From: Mycobacteriales bacterium
GTDB taxonomy: Bacteria > Actinomycetota > Actinomycetes > BP-191
Assembly: GCA_035714365.1 (NCBI GenBank)
Contig: DASTMB010000014.1
Location: 1 to 55,719 of the forward strand
Length of the DNA stretch: 55,719 bases
Reading direction: 5' to 3'
Positions 1 through 8,390 of this stretch are shown here, one piece after another (position 1 is the first letter of the stretch; each line of letters begins with the position of its first letter). The position numbers were made by a program, and so were the translations under genes. The notes beneath the pieces were generated by a model. The model was given only the letters and a program-made list of their open reading frames with translations. It was not told the DNA's origin and did no database searches.

Positions 1-1260
1 GCCGTCGTCGCCCTCGCCGCGACGGCGGCGACCGGCGCGCCGGCCTACCCGGCGGCGCCGGTGCGCGTCGCCGACCAGCCGTTCGCGACGGTCACCGTCG
101 AGAAGCGGATCCCGTACGCCGGCGGCACCGAGCTCGCGACGGACGGCCGGTACGTCTTCGCCGGGCAGTGGGCCGGGCGCACCGAGCGGTACGAGCTGCC
201 GCGCCAGGGCGGCGTGCGCATCCTCGACACGAGCGTGTCGCCGCCGAAGCTGGTCGGCACGATCCGCTGCGCCGGGTCCGACATGGACGTCGCGGTGCCG
301 CGGCCCGGGCTGCTCGTCGTCGCGCACCACCGCTCCGCGTGCGGCGTGCGCGGCAACGGCGTGACGACGTTCGACGTGAGCGACCCCGCGCACCCGAAGC
401 GGCTCGCGTCGATCGCGGTGCCGAGCGCGCACACGCTCACGGCGGTGCCCGGCACGAGCTACGTCTACGTCTCGCCCGGCGGCCTCGGCAACGGCGGGAG
501 CCTGACGACGGTCCTCGACGTGACGAACGCCCGCCGCCCCCGCGTCGCCAACTACTTCTACGTCGAGAGCCTCGGCTGCCACGACGTGACGTTCTCGACC
601 GCGCCGCTCGGGCGGCTGCGCGGCGTCTGCACCGGCTGGGACGGCGTCCACGTGTGGGACCTGACGGACCCGGTGCACCCGAAGGAGGTCGCGTTCCTCG
701 ACGCCGGCAAGGAGGGCATCCAGTTCGCCCACGGGTCGGCGATCAGCCCCGACGGCGGGCTGCTCGTCGTCAACGACGAGGCGTACCTGCACCACCAGTG
801 CGACGGCTCGGGCGAGGAGGGCGCGCTGCACCTCTACGACATCACGGCGATCGGCAAGCCGGTCCCGCTCGGCGTCATCAAGCCGCCGCGCGGGCGGCAG
901 CGGTTCTCCGGCGAGGACGCCGGCACCTGGTGCACGTCGCACCAGCTCAACTTCGCGCCGAACTCCCGCCGCCTGGTCAACGCGTGGTTCAGCGGCGGCG
1001 TCAGCGTGTGGGACCTCACGGTGCCGACGCAGCCGCGCGAGGTCGCGCACTACGTCGGCAGCGGCGCGGTCGTCTGGACCGCCCACTGGATCAACGACCG
1101 GATCTGGGTCAACGACATGACGCGCGGCCTCGAGGTGCTGCGGCTCTCCGAGCTGCCGGTCGACCCGCCGGTCTCGCCGTCGTGGGTGCCGGCGAGCGCG
1201 CCGCGGGCGCGGCTGACGTTCGACCGCGGCCGGCCGCCGAGCGCCGTCTGCCCCGCCTGA
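1..1260 (+). CDS. Secreted LVIVD-repeat beta-propeller protein (5' partial)
   Basis: The reading frame is open from the first base, so the true start lies upstream of the window. The first roughly 20 visible residues are an Ala-rich hydrophobic stretch ending near PAYPAAP, which looks like the end of a signal peptide. The rest carries about six LVIVD-type repeats: VRILDTS, VTTFDVSDPAHPK, TTVLDVTNARRPR, VHVWDLTDPVHPK, LHLYDIT and VSVWDLTVPTQPR. Each is followed by a short hydrophobic strand, as expected of a beta-propeller. The substrate or partner is unknown; such proteins are usually extracytoplasmic scaffolds or binding proteins. A GC-rich palindrome follows the stop codon, ahead of the histidine kinase gene. 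The fold class is confident, the function is not. Confidence 0.8.
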   Translation, partial: AVVALAATAATGAPAYPAAPVRVADQPFATVTVEKRIPYAGGTELATDGRYVFAGQWAGRTERYELPRQGGVRILDTSVSPPKLVGTIRCAGSDMDVAVPRPGLLVVAHHRSACGVRGNGVTTFDVSDPAHPKRLASIAVPSAHTLTAVPGTSYVYVSPGGLGNGGSLTTVLDVTNARRPRVANYFYVESLGCHDVTFSTAPLGRLRGVCTGWDGVHVWDLTDPVHPKEVAFLDAGKEGIQFAHGSAISPDGGLLVVNDEAYLHHQCDGSGEEGALHLYDITAIGKPVPLGVIKPPRGRQRFSGEDAGTWCTSHQLNFAPNSRRLVNAWFSGGVSVWDLTVPTQPREVAHYVGSGAVVWTAHWINDRIWVNDMTRGLEVLRLSELPVDPPVSPSWVPASAPRARLTFDRGRPPSAVCPA

Positions 1261-1298
1261 CCCGGTAACGCTCGCCGCGCGCGGCGCCGCGCGAGACG

Positions 1299-2642
1299 AT
1301 GCGGCGCGTGCCGACCCGCGCCCGCCTCACCGCCGCGTACGCCGTCGCCGTGGGCGTGCCCGCGGCGCTGGCGGCCGCGCTCTGGCCGGTGGGCGACCCG
1401 GAGGAGGCGGCGGTCGCCTGCGCGCTGCTGCTCGCGGTCGTCGTCGCGGCGGCGTGGGGCGGGCCGCTCGCCGCGGCCGTCGCCGTGCTGGCGGGCGTCA
1501 CCGCGTACCTCACGACGCTGGCCGACCCGCCGGCGGTGGTGGCGGCGTTCGCCGTGGCGGCGGTGGTGACGGGGTTCGTCGTGACGCACCGCCCGCCGCG
1601 CCCGGACGACGACGACGCGGAGCACCGGCTGCTGCACGCGCTCGACGCGGCGGCCGCGGACCCGGACGACCCGGGCGCGCTGGCGGCGGTGGCGGCGCGG
1701 GTGTTGCGCGCCCGCGCGATCGTCGTCGGCACCGGGCGGCCGGTGCTGCCGTTGCACGACGGCGGTCTCGGCGCGACGGCGGCGGCGTCGGCGCTGCGGT
1801 CGTCGGGGGCGGTGACGGTGCCGCTCGCGTCGGGCGGCACGGTGACGGTGGCGGCGGTCGGCGCCCCCGCGCACACCGGCGCGGCGCTCGCGGCCGTGGC
1901 CGGGCGGCTGGCGACGACGCTGGACCGCGCGCGGCTGCGTGACGAGCGGCACCGCGCCGAGATCCTGGAAGCCTCCGACGGCCAGCGGTCCGCGCTGCTG
2001 GCGGCCGTGTCGCACGACCTCCGCACGCCGCTCGCGGGCATCAAGGCGTCGGCGTCGGCGCTGTCCGACCCGCTCGTGCCAGAGGGCGACCGGCCGGGGC
2101 TCGCGGCCACCATCTCGGAGGAGGCGGACCGGTTGGACCGGATGGTGCGCAACCTCCTCGACCTGGGCCGGATCGAGAGCGGCCGCCTGGTCGCGCGGCC
2201 GGAGCCGGTGCCGGTGGAGGAGCTGGTCGGCAGCGTGCTGGCCCGCCTCCGCCCGGCGCTGACCGAACGCCGCCTGGAGCTGGACGTCCCGCCCGACCTG
2301 CCGCCCGCGCTGGTCGACCCGGCGCAGGGGGAGCAGGCGCTCGCCAACCTGGTCGAGAACGTCCTCGCCCACACGCCGTTGAACGCCGGCCTCATCGTCC
2401 GCGCGGCGCGCCGCGGCGACCGGGTCGTGGTGCGTGTCGCGGACGAGGGGCCGGGCATCCCGGAGCACGTGCGGACCCGGCTGTTCGAACGGTTCAGCAA
2501 GGGCGGCCCGGGCGGGTCCGGACTGGGCCTGACGATCGCCCGCGCCTACGCGGAGGCGAGCGGCGGGCGGCTGGACGCGGTGCCGGTCGACTGCGGGGCG
2601 GCGTTCGACCTGGCGCTGCCGGTCGCGGGGGAGCTGCCGTGA
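1299..2642 (+). CDS. Membrane sensor histidine kinase (KdpD C-terminal-like)
   Basis: A 447-residue histidine kinase. The first 100 residues hold several hydrophobic segments that should span the membrane. A GAF-like linker follows. The dimerisation/phospho-acceptor domain has the H-box SHDLRTPLAGIK with the phospho-accepting His near residue 239. The C-terminal ATPase domain shows the N-box (NLVENVLAHT), G1 (DEGPGIP), F-box (LFERFSKG) and G2 (GSGLGL). It overlaps the downstream response regulator by 4 bases (GTGA), so the two form one translationally coupled system. The catalytic half resembles KdpD, but the Usp/ATP-binding N-terminal part of KdpD is absent and no kdpFABC genes are visible, so the signal is unknown. 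The ATG was chosen as the first start after the preceding stop; a GTG nine bases later is possible. Confidence 0.9.
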   Translation: MRRVPTRARLTAAYAVAVGVPAALAAALWPVGDPEEAAVACALLLAVVVAAAWGGPLAAAVAVLAGVTAYLTTLADPPAVVAAFAVAAVVTGFVVTHRPPRPDDDDAEHRLLHALDAAAADPDDPGALAAVAARVLRARAIVVGTGRPVLPLHDGGLGATAAASALRSSGAVTVPLASGGTVTVAAVGAPAHTGAALAAVAGRLATTLDRARLRDERHRAEILEASDGQRSALLAAVSHDLRTPLAGIKASASALSDPLVPEGDRPGLAATISEEADRLDRMVRNLLDLGRIESGRLVARPEPVPVEELVGSVLARLRPALTERRLELDVPPDLPPALVDPAQGEQALANLVENVLAHTPLNAGLIVRAARRGDRVVVRVADEGPGIPEHVRTRLFERFSKGGPGGSGLGLTIARAYAEASGGRLDAVPVDCGAAFDLALPVAGELP

Positions 2643-3331
2643 CGCCGTTGGTGCTGGTCGTGGACGACGAGGCGGCCATCCGCAACGCCCTCCGCTCGCG
2701 CCTGGTGGCCGCCGGCTACCGGGTCGCGGAGACGGCGTCGGGGCTGGAGGCGGTCGCGCAGGTGGCGGCGACGGACGTGGCGCTGGTCGTGCTCGACCTG
2801 GGGCTGCCGGACCTGCCGGGGCCGGAGGTGGTGCGGCGGCTGCGGGCGTTCACCAAGGTGCCGATCGTGATCCTGTCGGCGCGGCAGGGGGAGCGGGACA
2901 AGATCGGCGCGCTGGACGCGGGCGCGGACGACTACGTCACGAAGCCGTTCTCGGTGGACGAGCTGATCGCGCGCATCCGCGCGACGCTGCGCCGCGCGGA
3001 GCCGGCGGCGACGGCGCCGACGCGGCTGCGGGTGGGCCGGATGGTGGTCGACCTGGGGCTGTCGGCGGTGACGGTCGACGGGGAGCCAGTGCGGCTCACG
3101 GCGACGCAGTGGTCGTTGCTCCAGCTCTTCGTCGCGAGCCCGGGGAAGCTGCTGACCCGCGGCCAGCTCATCACCGGCGTGTGGGGCGCGATGCACGGCA
3201 GCGAGGCGAGCGCGCTGCGCATCTACGTCTCGCAGCTCCGCCGGCTGATCGAGGCGGAGCCGGCGAACCCGCGCCACCTCATCACCGAGACGGGCGCGGG
3301 CTACCGCCTGGTCGGCGTCGAGCCGGCCTGA
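2639..3331 (+). CDS. OmpR/KdpE-family response regulator
   Basis: A 230-residue two-domain regulator. The receiver domain (about residues 4-118) has the acidic pair DDE at residues 9-11, the phospho-acceptor D53 in VLDLGLPD, the conserved Thr/Ser region (ILSA) and the Lys of VTKPF. The C-terminal winged-helix domain (about 128-228) has the OmpR-type recognition segment (LTRGQLITGVWG...LRIYVSQLRRLIE) and ends in the ITETGAGYRL hairpin. It starts at GTG inside the stop of the kinase gene. Its last 31 bases overlap the 3' end of the convergent ArsR-type regulator. It most resembles KdpE, but with no potassium-transport operon nearby the target genes cannot be inferred. Confidence 0.93.
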   Translation: MTPLVLVVDDEAAIRNALRSRLVAAGYRVAETASGLEAVAQVAATDVALVVLDLGLPDLPGPEVVRRLRAFTKVPIVILSARQGERDKIGALDAGADDYVTKPFSVDELIARIRATLRRAEPAATAPTRLRVGRMVVDLGLSAVTVDGEPVRLTATQWSLLQLFVASPGKLLTRGQLITGVWGAMHGSEASALRIYVSQLRRLIEAEPANPRHLITETGAGYRLVGVEPA

Positions 3332-3999
3332 GCCACCAGCCGCACGCAGCAGTCGGGCGGCGCGGGCGCCAGCACGGCGGTGACGCCGCGCCCGCCGAGA
3401 CCGTCGAGCAGCCCGGAGACGAAGCGCTCGTTCAGCCCGCAGACCAGCTCCGGCGCGACGTCGACGACGGCGTGGAACGGGCAGTTGCGCAGCCGGACCT
3501 CGCGGCCGTCCGGCTCCGGCTCGTACCCGAGGTCGTCCAGCGCCCGCCGCGCGCAGGCGAGCGTCTCGGCGCGGGAGCAGCGCCCGGCCGGGCGGCGCAA
3601 CGCCCCGACCCGCCGCCCCTCGTCGGCCGCGGCCGCGAGCGTCGCGGCGCGGGCGTCGCCGCCGGCCGCGTCGCGCACGCCGGTGGCGAGGATGCGCGCC
3701 GCCACGTCGTAACGCCGCGCCGGGACGCTGACCGCGACCTCGGTAACGGCGGTGTACCGCTTGGCGGGGCGGCCGGCGCCGGGGCCGGTGCGGCCGGGCG
3801 GGCGGGCGTAGTCGACGGCGAGCAGGCCGGCGCCGGCGAGCTGGTCGAGGTGGAACGCCGCGAGCCGCCGCGACACGCCCGCCGCCGCCGCGACCTCGTC
3901 GCGGGTCACCGGTGCGCGGGCGGCGCGCACCGCGTCGTGCACCCGCCGCCGGGTCGGCTCGGCCAGCAGGTGCAGCGCCTCCCACGCGGACGTTGACAC
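3301..3999 (-). CDS. ArsR/SufR-like HTH regulator with C-terminal Cys cluster
   Basis: A 232-residue regulator. Residues 1-80 form a winged helix (LLAEPTRRRVHDAVR, then VTRDEVAAAAGVSRRLAAFHLDQL). The C-terminal half carries Cys/His residues in the pattern expected of actinobacterial SufR-type sensors: a Cys near GRCSRAETLAC, the motif NCPFH about 30 residues on, then ELVCGLN and a late CC pair. In SufR relatives these residues bind an Fe-S cluster, so redox or Fe-S sensing is inferred. The GTG start is fixed by a good ribosome site (GGAAGGAGCG, 4003-4012). The gene is divergent from a DUF2231 membrane gene, with a 28-bp palindrome in the 78-bp gap, which suggests autoregulation and control of the DUF2231-folE pair. 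The regulator class is solid, the ligand inferred. Confidence 0.82.
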   Translation of the reverse strand: MSTSAWEALHLLAEPTRRRVHDAVRAARAPVTRDEVAAAAGVSRRLAAFHLDQLAGAGLLAVDYARPPGRTGPGAGRPAKRYTAVTEVAVSVPARRYDVAARILATGVRDAAGGDARAATLAAAADEGRRVGALRRPAGRCSRAETLACARRALDDLGYEPEPDGREVRLRNCPFHAVVDVAPELVCGLNERFVSGLLDGLGGRGVTAVLAPAPPDCCVRLVAQAGSTPTRR

Positions 4000-4014
4000 C
4001 GTGCGCTCCTTCCG

Positions 4015-4042
4015 TCTAAAACCAGCGTACGCTACTTTTAGA
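4015..4042. promoter_or_regulatory. Nested 28-bp palindromic operator between divergent genes
   Basis: TCTAAAA at 4015-4021 is the exact reverse complement of TTTTAGA at 4036-4042. Between them AGCGTACGCT (4024-4033) is itself a perfect palindrome with the same centre (4028.5). Twenty-four of 28 positions are symmetric. It is also the most A/T-rich patch in the neighbourhood. It lies just upstream of the ribosome site of the ArsR/SufR-like regulator and ahead of the divergent DUF2231 gene, as expected of a homodimer's operator that also covers promoter DNA. Confidence 0.75.
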
Positions 4043-4077
4043 ACGCTCGCACCGCGCGGGCGGCAGGGAGGGTGGCC

Positions 4078-4644
4078 ATGCGCCGTTTCACGTTCGGCCC
4101 GTCGATGACCGTCAAGGGCCGCAAGTTCAAGGGCCTGCGCGGGTGGGCGGGCAAGCCGCTGCACCCGCCGCTCACCGACGTCCCCGTGGTCGCGTACCTG
4201 TTCGCCGGCGCGTTCGACCTGCTCTCGCTGCTGCTGCACGACGGGCACCCCGAGGTCGCGCGCCAGCTCTTCGTCGCCGGCACCTGGACCATCCTCGGCG
4301 GCGCGGTCGTCTCCCTCGCCGCCGCGCTCACCGGCTGGGCCGACTGGCACCGCTCGTCGCAGCCCGGCACCCAGGCCCGCCGCACGATCAACGCGCACGC
4401 CATCACGATGATCGTCGTCACCGTGCTGGTCCTCCTCGACGTCGCGCTGCGGCTCGGCGCGGGTGACGACCCGTACACCCCGGCGTTCGTCGCGATCCTG
4501 TCCGTCCTCGCCGCCGTGCTCGTCATGCTCGGCGCCACCATCGGCGGCACGCTCGTCTTCGACTACGGCTTCAACGTCGAGACCGCCGGCGACTCGCCCG
4601 TCTGGCACGAGAGCGAGACCGACGTGTACCCGGGGCAGAAGTGA
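4078..4644 (+). CDS. DUF2231-family membrane protein
   Basis: A 188-residue integral membrane protein with four predicted helices (around VVAYLFAGAFDLLSLLL, WTILGGAVVSLAAALTGW, ITMIVVTVLVLLDVAL and FVAILSVLAAVLVMLGATIGG). The N-terminal GKPLHPPLTDVP motif is the hallmark of DUF2231 proteins, some of which have been linked to heme or redox processes; the reaction is unknown. ATG 4078 is preferred to the in-frame GTG at 4072 because GGGAGG (4066-4071) is six bases from the ATG. It shares a base with the folE start, so the two are cotranscribed, and it is divergent from the SufR-like regulator that probably controls it. Confidence 0.8.
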   Translation: MRRFTFGPSMTVKGRKFKGLRGWAGKPLHPPLTDVPVVAYLFAGAFDLLSLLLHDGHPEVARQLFVAGTWTILGGAVVSLAAALTGWADWHRSSQPGTQARRTINAHAITMIVVTVLVLLDVALRLGAGDDPYTPAFVAILSVLAAVLVMLGATIGGTLVFDYGFNVETAGDSPVWHESETDVYPGQK

Positions 4645-5255
4645 TGGCCGCCAACCCCTGCGACGCCGCCCCGCACCTGCGCGTCGTCCCGCCCGCCGGC
4701 ATCGACGAGGAGGCGGCCGAGCGGGCCGCCGCGGCGTTCCTCGAGGCGTTCGGGCTGGACCTGTCCGACCCGACCCTCGCCGGCACGCCCGGCCGCATGG
4801 TCCGCGGCTACGCCGAGCTGCTCACGCCGCGCGAGTTCACGCTGACGACGTTCCCCAACGACGGGGCGTACGACGAGCTGGTCATCGCGCGGGACATCCC
4901 GTTCACCTCGGTCTGCGAGCACCACCTGCTGCCGTTCACCGGCACCGCGACCGTCGGCTACCTGCCGGGGGAGCGCATCCTCGGCCTGTCCAAGCTGGCG
5001 CGGGTGGTCGAGCTGTTCGCCCGGCGCCCGCAGGTCCAGGAGCGGATGACGACGCAGGTCGCGGCGTTCCTGGACGAGCGGCTCGCCCCGCGCGGCGTCG
5101 GCGTGGTGCTCTCCGCCGAGCACACCTGCATGACGCTGCGCGGCGTCGCCGCGCGCGGCGCCACGACGGTCACGTCGGCGCTGCTCGGGACGCTGCGGGC
5201 CGACCCGAGCAGCCGCGCGGAGTTCCTCGCGCTGGCGCGTCCGGCCACCGGCTGA
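4644..5255 (+). CDS. folE: GTP cyclohydrolase I
   Basis: A 203-residue enzyme that converts GTP to 7,8-dihydroneopterin triphosphate, the first step of tetrahydrofolate (and biopterin) synthesis. Diagnostic motifs are GRMVRGYAELL, SVCEHHLLPFTG (zinc Cys and catalytic His), GYLPGERILGLSKLARV, and AEHTCMTLRGV, which holds the second zinc Cys. Length is normal. The ATG overlaps the TGA of the DUF2231 gene (TGATG); a GTG three bases earlier is an alternative start. No other folate gene is nearby, and its coupling to a membrane protein under a probable redox regulator is unusual. Function is secure from the motifs. Confidence 0.95.
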   Translation: MAANPCDAAPHLRVVPPAGIDEEAAERAAAAFLEAFGLDLSDPTLAGTPGRMVRGYAELLTPREFTLTTFPNDGAYDELVIARDIPFTSVCEHHLLPFTGTATVGYLPGERILGLSKLARVVELFARRPQVQERMTTQVAAFLDERLAPRGVGVVLSAEHTCMTLRGVAARGATTVTSALLGTLRADPSSRAEFLALARPATG

Positions 5256-5286
5256 CCTGCCCGCGCCACCGCACGCTCACCGGGTG

Positions 5287-5300
5287 GGTGAGGCCTCACC
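5287..5300. promoter_or_regulatory. GGTGA-N4-TCACC dyad upstream of the vWA gene
   Basis: GGTGAGGCCTCACC is a perfect 14-bp palindrome, 136 bases before the vWA gene and 32 bases after folE. The half-sites match those of the two dyads at 12828-12841 and 12860-12873. It could be an operator for the same regulator or, less likely, part of the folE terminator. A possible promoter (GTGACG at 5331, TAACCT at 5355) lies just downstream. Confidence 0.45.
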
Positions 5301-5435
5301 GCCCGCGCGCAGAAGGTGCCGCGTGGGGTGGTGACGAAATGTCCGGTGACGCGCTAACCTCGTCTTTCGCACAACGCGTCCTGCCGCGTGCGTGCAGTCG
5401 TAGCGGTCCCCTGCCCGCTCACGAAAGGGTTCCCT

Positions 5436-8201
5436 ATGCCCTCGGTCCGGCCACTCCGACCGGTCCTGGCGCTCGCCGTGGCGCTGGCCACCGCGACGCC
5501 GTTCGTCGGCGCGCGCGCCGTCGCCCCCGTCGGCGACGACATCCGCAGCTGCCGCACCAAGGGCCAGGTGACGATCCGCAAGGACGGCTGGGCCCAGATC
5601 AAGCCGCCGACGTACGACGACGGCTCGGTAGGGCCCATCAGCGTCCTCGCCGCGTCCGAGCGCGCGCTCGGCGTCGTGTTCGCGACCAACGGCAAGCAGG
5701 TGAGCGTCTCGCCCGACGGCGGCTGCATCTGGAACCACGTGTTCCAGAGCCAGCGCGACGTCGGCCAGGTCGGCGGCGTCGGCTCCCCCCAGGAGGCGAA
5801 CGAGGTCTTCAACGGCCTGGTCACGCCCGGCCTGACCAGCCTCTGGGTGACCAGCTACGACGGCAGCAACGGCGCGTTCCACCCGCACGTCTACTACTCC
5901 AGCGACGCGTCGCTGGACAAGGGCACCTCGCCGAAGAAGCCGTTCGAGTCGGTCGACGTCGGTCTCCCTGCCGCCGGCAAGCCCCTCCAGCTCGTCGCCG
6001 CCAACGACTCCCACCGCAACGCGTACCTGCTCGTCGAGGAGCCGCCGGACGCGACCACCGGCGACGTCGCCACCCCGGTGCGCCGCCTCTACCGCACGAC
6101 CAGCGACGAGAACCTCAGCCAGGCCGGCGTCAGCCTCTCCTGGGAGCGGGTCGCGCTCCCCGCCGGCCTCGAGCACGTCGAGGGCATCGCGCTCGACCCG
6201 TCCAACTCGGGCGGCGTGTGGGTGTGGGGCGGCAGCCAGTACGCCGCCTCCGGCGACGGCGGCACCAAGTGGACCGACCTGTTCACCGCGCAGGGCGGGG
6301 TCGTCGCGTCGATCCAGGTCGCGATGAACGGCGACGCGCAGCTCTTCCTCAACACGCCGCAGGGCTCGGTCCACCAGATCGTCGACACGCCCGGCCACGT
6401 CGTGCGGTCCGTCTCGCTGCCGGCGACCGTCGCGGTCGCCACGCGCGGCATGCGCGCCGGCGTGGTGGCGTTCAGCGACCCGGCCGGCAAGACGTTCGGC
6501 TACGACGTCGACCGCCGCAAGTGGGTGCCGCTCGGCCCCGTCGGCGGCCCGCCGTTCCAGCGGCTGTTCCTCGTCAACGTCACCGCCGGCCGCGCGCTGC
6601 TCGCGCAGACGCCGAACGGCATCTTCCGCACCGACCTCTACGACAACGAGACGTTCCTGCCGCCGGCGCACCCGCCGGAGGGCACCGGCGACCCGAACGT
6701 CGTCCCCGACATCCCGCACTCGCCGTACGTCAACGCCGTGCTCAAGACGCCCGTCCCGGAGGTCACCCTCCAGCCGGGCCGCGAGGGCAAGGTCCCGGTG
6801 GAGCTCATCGTCCCGCCGAAGACCACGCCGTTGAACGTCTACTTCCTCATGGACACGACGACGAGCATGGGCTCGTCGATCCGCAGCCTGAAGAAGAACC
6901 TCAAGCGGATCGCGCACCGCGTGCGCGAGGCGACCGGCAAGAGCGCCTGCTTCGGCGTCGGCGAGTTCAAGGACCTCACCGCCGTCGGTGTCGGCAGCAC
7001 CGCGTCGCCCGAGCCGAACTCCGTGTACCGCAAGCGGCAGGAGATCGACTGCAACGACTACGACCTGTCCAAGGTCTCCGCCGGCATCGACAAGCTGCAC
7101 GAGAGCGGCGGCGGCGACGAGCCCGAGGCGCACACGGTCGCGCTCATCGGATCGGTCGACCCCACGAACAACCTCGTCAAGCCGTTCGGCGTCGGCGCCG
7201 ACCAGGGCGCCGGCTTCGGCGACGCGTACCGGCTGATCGTCATGATCAGCGACGCGCGGTTCCACCGCGAGGCGCCGCACCCGCCGGTCGCCGACGCGAT
7301 CTCGGTCCTGAACGCGAACTACACGCAGGTCGTCGGCGTCACCGTCCGCAACGCGTTCAACGACACCGCGGCCGCGTACAGCGACATGCAGGAGGTCGCC
7401 GCGGGCACGAACACGTTCGCCCCGTCCGCGGGCGTCGACTGCGACGGCGACGGCAAGCGCGACCTCGGGGCGAACGAGCCGCTCGTCTGCCTGATCGACG
7501 GTTCCGCCGAGGAGACCAACCTCACGCCGGCGATCGTCAGCCTGCTGCTCAGCGTGCCCGACCCCGGCGCGCTCGCCGTGAAGGCGTACGACAGCCACAA
7601 GATCGTCAAGAAGATCATCGGCGAGAACCACATCATCAAGAACCTCAAGCTGGAGAACCACCTCCCGCTCACCCTGGACGTCGCGTGCGGCAAGGCCGAC
7701 GACGGCCTCGACGTCAAGATCCCGCTCGTCGGCACCGTGCGCGGCGTCCCGGTCGCGAAGAACTCGGTGACCGTCCACTGCCGGTCCATCCCGCTCCTCC
7801 CGCCGCCGCCGCCGCCGAAGCCGGAACCGCCGGTGGAGTTCATCCCGCCGCCGCCGCAGATCCTCCCGGTGCCGGCCGCCGTACCGCTCCCCGTCGTGCC
7901 GCCGGCGCCCGTTCCGGCCCCCAACGGCCCGAACCCGCCCGGCAACGCGAACGCCGGCTTCTCCAGCGAGGAGGAGAAGCAGTTCCAGCTCGCGCCGGCC
8001 GCCCAGGGCGGCGAGGAGCAGGCGGGCAGCGAGGTCGAGGAGGAGGAGAGCGACCTGGCGATGTCCGGTCTCGACCGCGACGACCCGGCCGCGATGCTCG
8101 TGCTCGGCTGCGGCATGCTCATGAGCAGCGTGGCGGCGGGCGGGTACGCGTACCGGCGCCGGGTGCAGCGGTCGCTGCGCGGCGCGTACGTGTCGAGGTA
8201 G
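5436..8201 (+). CDS. Membrane-anchored surface protein: BNR-like propeller plus integrin-like vWA domain
   Basis: A 921-residue exported protein. Residues 1-30 are a signal peptide (LALAVALATATPFVGARA). Residues about 35-430 have repeated Asp-rich turns (SPDGGCIW, SGDGGTKW) typical of BNR/sialidase-type propellers. Residues about 465-700 are a vWA/integrin-beta-like domain: VYFLMDTTTSMGSS carries the MIDAS residues D473-x-T-x-S, and the GEFKDLT and MISDARFH segments follow. After an Ig-like region comes a Pro-rich linker (PPPPPPKPEPP), an acidic stretch and one C-terminal helix (MLVLGCGMLMSSVAAGGYAY) with a basic tail, so the protein faces outward. ATG 5436 was chosen because it begins the signal peptide and follows GAAAGGG. 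An adhesion or polymer-binding role is inferred. Confidence 0.85.
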   Translation: MPSVRPLRPVLALAVALATATPFVGARAVAPVGDDIRSCRTKGQVTIRKDGWAQIKPPTYDDGSVGPISVLAASERALGVVFATNGKQVSVSPDGGCIWNHVFQSQRDVGQVGGVGSPQEANEVFNGLVTPGLTSLWVTSYDGSNGAFHPHVYYSSDASLDKGTSPKKPFESVDVGLPAAGKPLQLVAANDSHRNAYLLVEEPPDATTGDVATPVRRLYRTTSDENLSQAGVSLSWERVALPAGLEHVEGIALDPSNSGGVWVWGGSQYAASGDGGTKWTDLFTAQGGVVASIQVAMNGDAQLFLNTPQGSVHQIVDTPGHVVRSVSLPATVAVATRGMRAGVVAFSDPAGKTFGYDVDRRKWVPLGPVGGPPFQRLFLVNVTAGRALLAQTPNGIFRTDLYDNETFLPPAHPPEGTGDPNVVPDIPHSPYVNAVLKTPVPEVTLQPGREGKVPVELIVPPKTTPLNVYFLMDTTTSMGSSIRSLKKNLKRIAHRVREATGKSACFGVGEFKDLTAVGVGSTASPEPNSVYRKRQEIDCNDYDLSKVSAGIDKLHESGGGDEPEAHTVALIGSVDPTNNLVKPFGVGADQGAGFGDAYRLIVMISDARFHREAPHPPVADAISVLNANYTQVVGVTVRNAFNDTAAAYSDMQEVAAGTNTFAPSAGVDCDGDGKRDLGANEPLVCLIDGSAEETNLTPAIVSLLLSVPDPGALAVKAYDSHKIVKKIIGENHIIKNLKLENHLPLTLDVACGKADDGLDVKIPLVGTVRGVPVAKNSVTVHCRSIPLLPPPPPPKPEPPVEFIPPPPQILPVPAAVPLPVVPPAPVPAPNGPNPPGNANAGFSSEEEKQFQLAPAAQGGEEQAGSEVEEEESDLAMSGLDRDDPAAMLVLGCGMLMSSVAAGGYAYRRRVQRSLRGAYVSR

Positions 8202-8248
8202 CCGACCCTCTCCCGGCGTAGGCGCGGACCGCGCGCCCACGCGTCGGC

Positions 8249-8272
8249 AGGCCCCGGCCGGCGGCCGGCCTG
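8249..8272 (+). terminator. GC-rich hairpin after the vWA gene
   Basis: CAGGCC (8249-8254) pairs with GGCCTG (8267-8272), and the GGCC-rich middle extends the stem with a small bulge. It sits 48 bases after the vWA stop. There is no T tract, as is common in high-GC actinobacteria. Probable terminator. Confidence 0.4.
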
Positions 8273-8365
8273 CTCACGGCCGCCGCAACGGTGCGCCGCC
8301 CCGCGCGTGTCCGCGTGGCCCGCACCGCCTGAGCCCGGCCGCACCGGTAGCGCTCGCACAAACAC

Positions 8366-8390
8366 GCGTCGTGCGCGCTGCGCACGACGC
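8366..8390. repeat. Perfect 11-bp inverted repeat with 3-nt loop
   Basis: GCGTCGTGCGC (8366-8376) and GCGCACGACGC (8380-8390) are exact reverse complements around the loop GCT. The stem is very stable and is preceded by the only short A-rich patch of the gap (CACAAACAC). It is far from both flanking genes, so it is not an obvious terminator of either. It may mark the end of an unannotated transcript. Confidence 0.6.

Noticed and set aside
4463-8221. 1252-residue plus-strand frame across folE and the vWA gene
   Set aside because: Out-of-frame translation of two clear genes; Arg/Pro/Ala composition only.
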